From positions 1 to 38,260 of the IMG/VR virus record IMGVR_UViG_3300043331_000655: a stretch of DNA of 38,260 nucleotides; one strand, 5' to 3'. This document shows, piece after piece, positions 37,680 to 38,260 of the stretch. The notes under the pieces are model-generated. The model ran no database searches. It worked only from the letters and a program-made list of their open reading frames with translations, and had not been told where the DNA came from. The position numbers were made by a program, and so were the translations under genes. The stretch is from a virus. The stretch's first letter is position 1; every line of letters begins with the position of its first letter.

Positions 37680-38260
37680 TGATTCCCATTCCTGAAGATT
37701 TGATCCCCAAGGATCAGCAGGAGCTGTGGCGCGTTCTCCAGGACCGGCTGCGGCAGCTCGAGAGTCCCGCGGCCACCACCGCGACCGTCACAAGCGGATC
37801 CGCGCAGGCCTTCTCCGGTTCCCACAAGCAGCGCTTATCGGTTTCGGCGGCGAGCGTACCCGTAGGCTCGACCTTCTGGGAGACAGACCGCACGGTGCTC
37901 TACATGGCGGTTTCGAGCGGGACCAACGCGCGCATCTGGAAGTACATCAGCGGGACGTACCGGGCGGCGCTTTCGAGCATCCCCACCGATCTGACCTCCA
38001 AGGACGAGGGATTTCTTTTCTATTCGACCGACTATTACCGGCTGTGGCGGCGCACCGCATCGGCCTGGGAGTACGCGCCGGGCGAACGGGCCCACAAAGA
38101 GATCACGCTCTATCCGGGCACGGTTCCGAGCGGTTGGGCGGTGTGCGACGGATCGAGCGTCACCATCACCACGGCAACGGCTGGAACGACCTCGTTCACG
38201 ACACCGGACCTCACCGGGCAATTCATCCGGGGCGGCACCTATTCCGGCTCGGTAGTGGCG
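37679..38260 (+). CDS. Tail-collar domain protein, partial
   Basis: ATG 37679 overlaps the previous stop and the frame stays open for 194 codons to the window edge. It starts MIPIPEDLIPKDQQELWRVL-QDRLRQLE, continues with a beta-rich segment (STFWETDRTVLYMAVSSGTN, YYRLWRRTASAWEYAPGE) and reaches the phage tail-collar motif TLYPGTVPSGWAVCDGSS...TTPDLTGQFIRGG. The collar domain (PF07484-type) is typical of short-tail fibres and host-recognition proteins. The missing C-terminus probably holds the receptor-binding tip. Confidence 0.8.
   Translation, partial: MIPIPEDLIPKDQQELWRVLQDRLRQLESPAATTATVTSGSAQAFSGSHKQRLSVSAASVPVGSTFWETDRTVLYMAVSSGTNARIWKYISGTYRAALSSIPTDLTSKDEGFLFYSTDYYRLWRRTASAWEYAPGERAHKEITLYPGTVPSGWAVCDGSSVTITTATAGTTSFTTPDLTGQFIRGGTYSGSVVA

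Overview
The window reads as most of one temperate, tailed (podovirus-like) phage or prophage, GC-rich by eye and densely packed. Most neighbouring genes overlap by 1-4 bases (ATGA, TGATG, TAATG). The host is probably a Gram-negative soil or sediment bacterium, and an acidobacterium-like host (Bryobacter/Solibacter type) is my guess. That guess rests on Sec signal peptides ending in 'Ala-Gln' and on a PEP-CTERM sorting signal at 29.3-30.0 kb; it is inference and not a database match. No tail tape-measure, sheath, baseplate, lysis gene, tRNA or large integrase is visible.

Left arm, 1-4.35 kb: a divergent promoter region with an 18-bp perfect palindrome (647-664) separates two leftward unknown genes from a rightward translationally coupled operon ending in a small serine recombinase. 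Next comes a regulatory cassette with a two-headed HTH/excisionase-like gene, an 82-aa gene, a Cro/C1-type HTH gene and a divergent zinc-ribbon gene. The cassette is present twice, and each copy carries different deletions and remnants.

Replication region, 4.35-7.0 kb: about 0.85 kb of non-coding DNA holds a strong nested hairpin and two smaller ones. It is followed by a replication-initiator-like protein with a winged-helix region and a DnaA N-terminal-like domain. A relatively AT-rich non-coding stretch follows.

Packaging and head, 7.0-19.3 kb: small zinc-finger and membrane proteins, a leftward lysine-rich H1-like gene and a terminator come first. Then follow a terminase-small-subunit candidate, a 50-aa gene, a phage sigma-70-family factor, the terminase large subunit, portal, several small zinc proteins, a scaffold candidate, a decoration-like protein and the major capsid protein. 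An HNH homing endonuclease whose start codon lies inside a hairpin is inserted just after the capsid gene.

Tail and surface region, 19.3-38.3 kb: fibre, spike and depolymerase-like genes, then neck/adaptor proteins, a P22 gp10-like stabilisation protein, two small paralogous proteins, a protein with 42-bp proline-rich repeats, and a tail-collar protein cut by the window edge. Four of the large tail-type proteins begin with what look like complete Sec signal peptides and are rich in paired cysteines. Embedded on the opposite strand, with its own promoter-like sequence, is a secreted PEP-CTERM protein that looks like a lysogenic-conversion 'moron'. Exported tail-spike-like proteins together with a phage-borne PEP-CTERM surface protein are the most unusual feature of the window.
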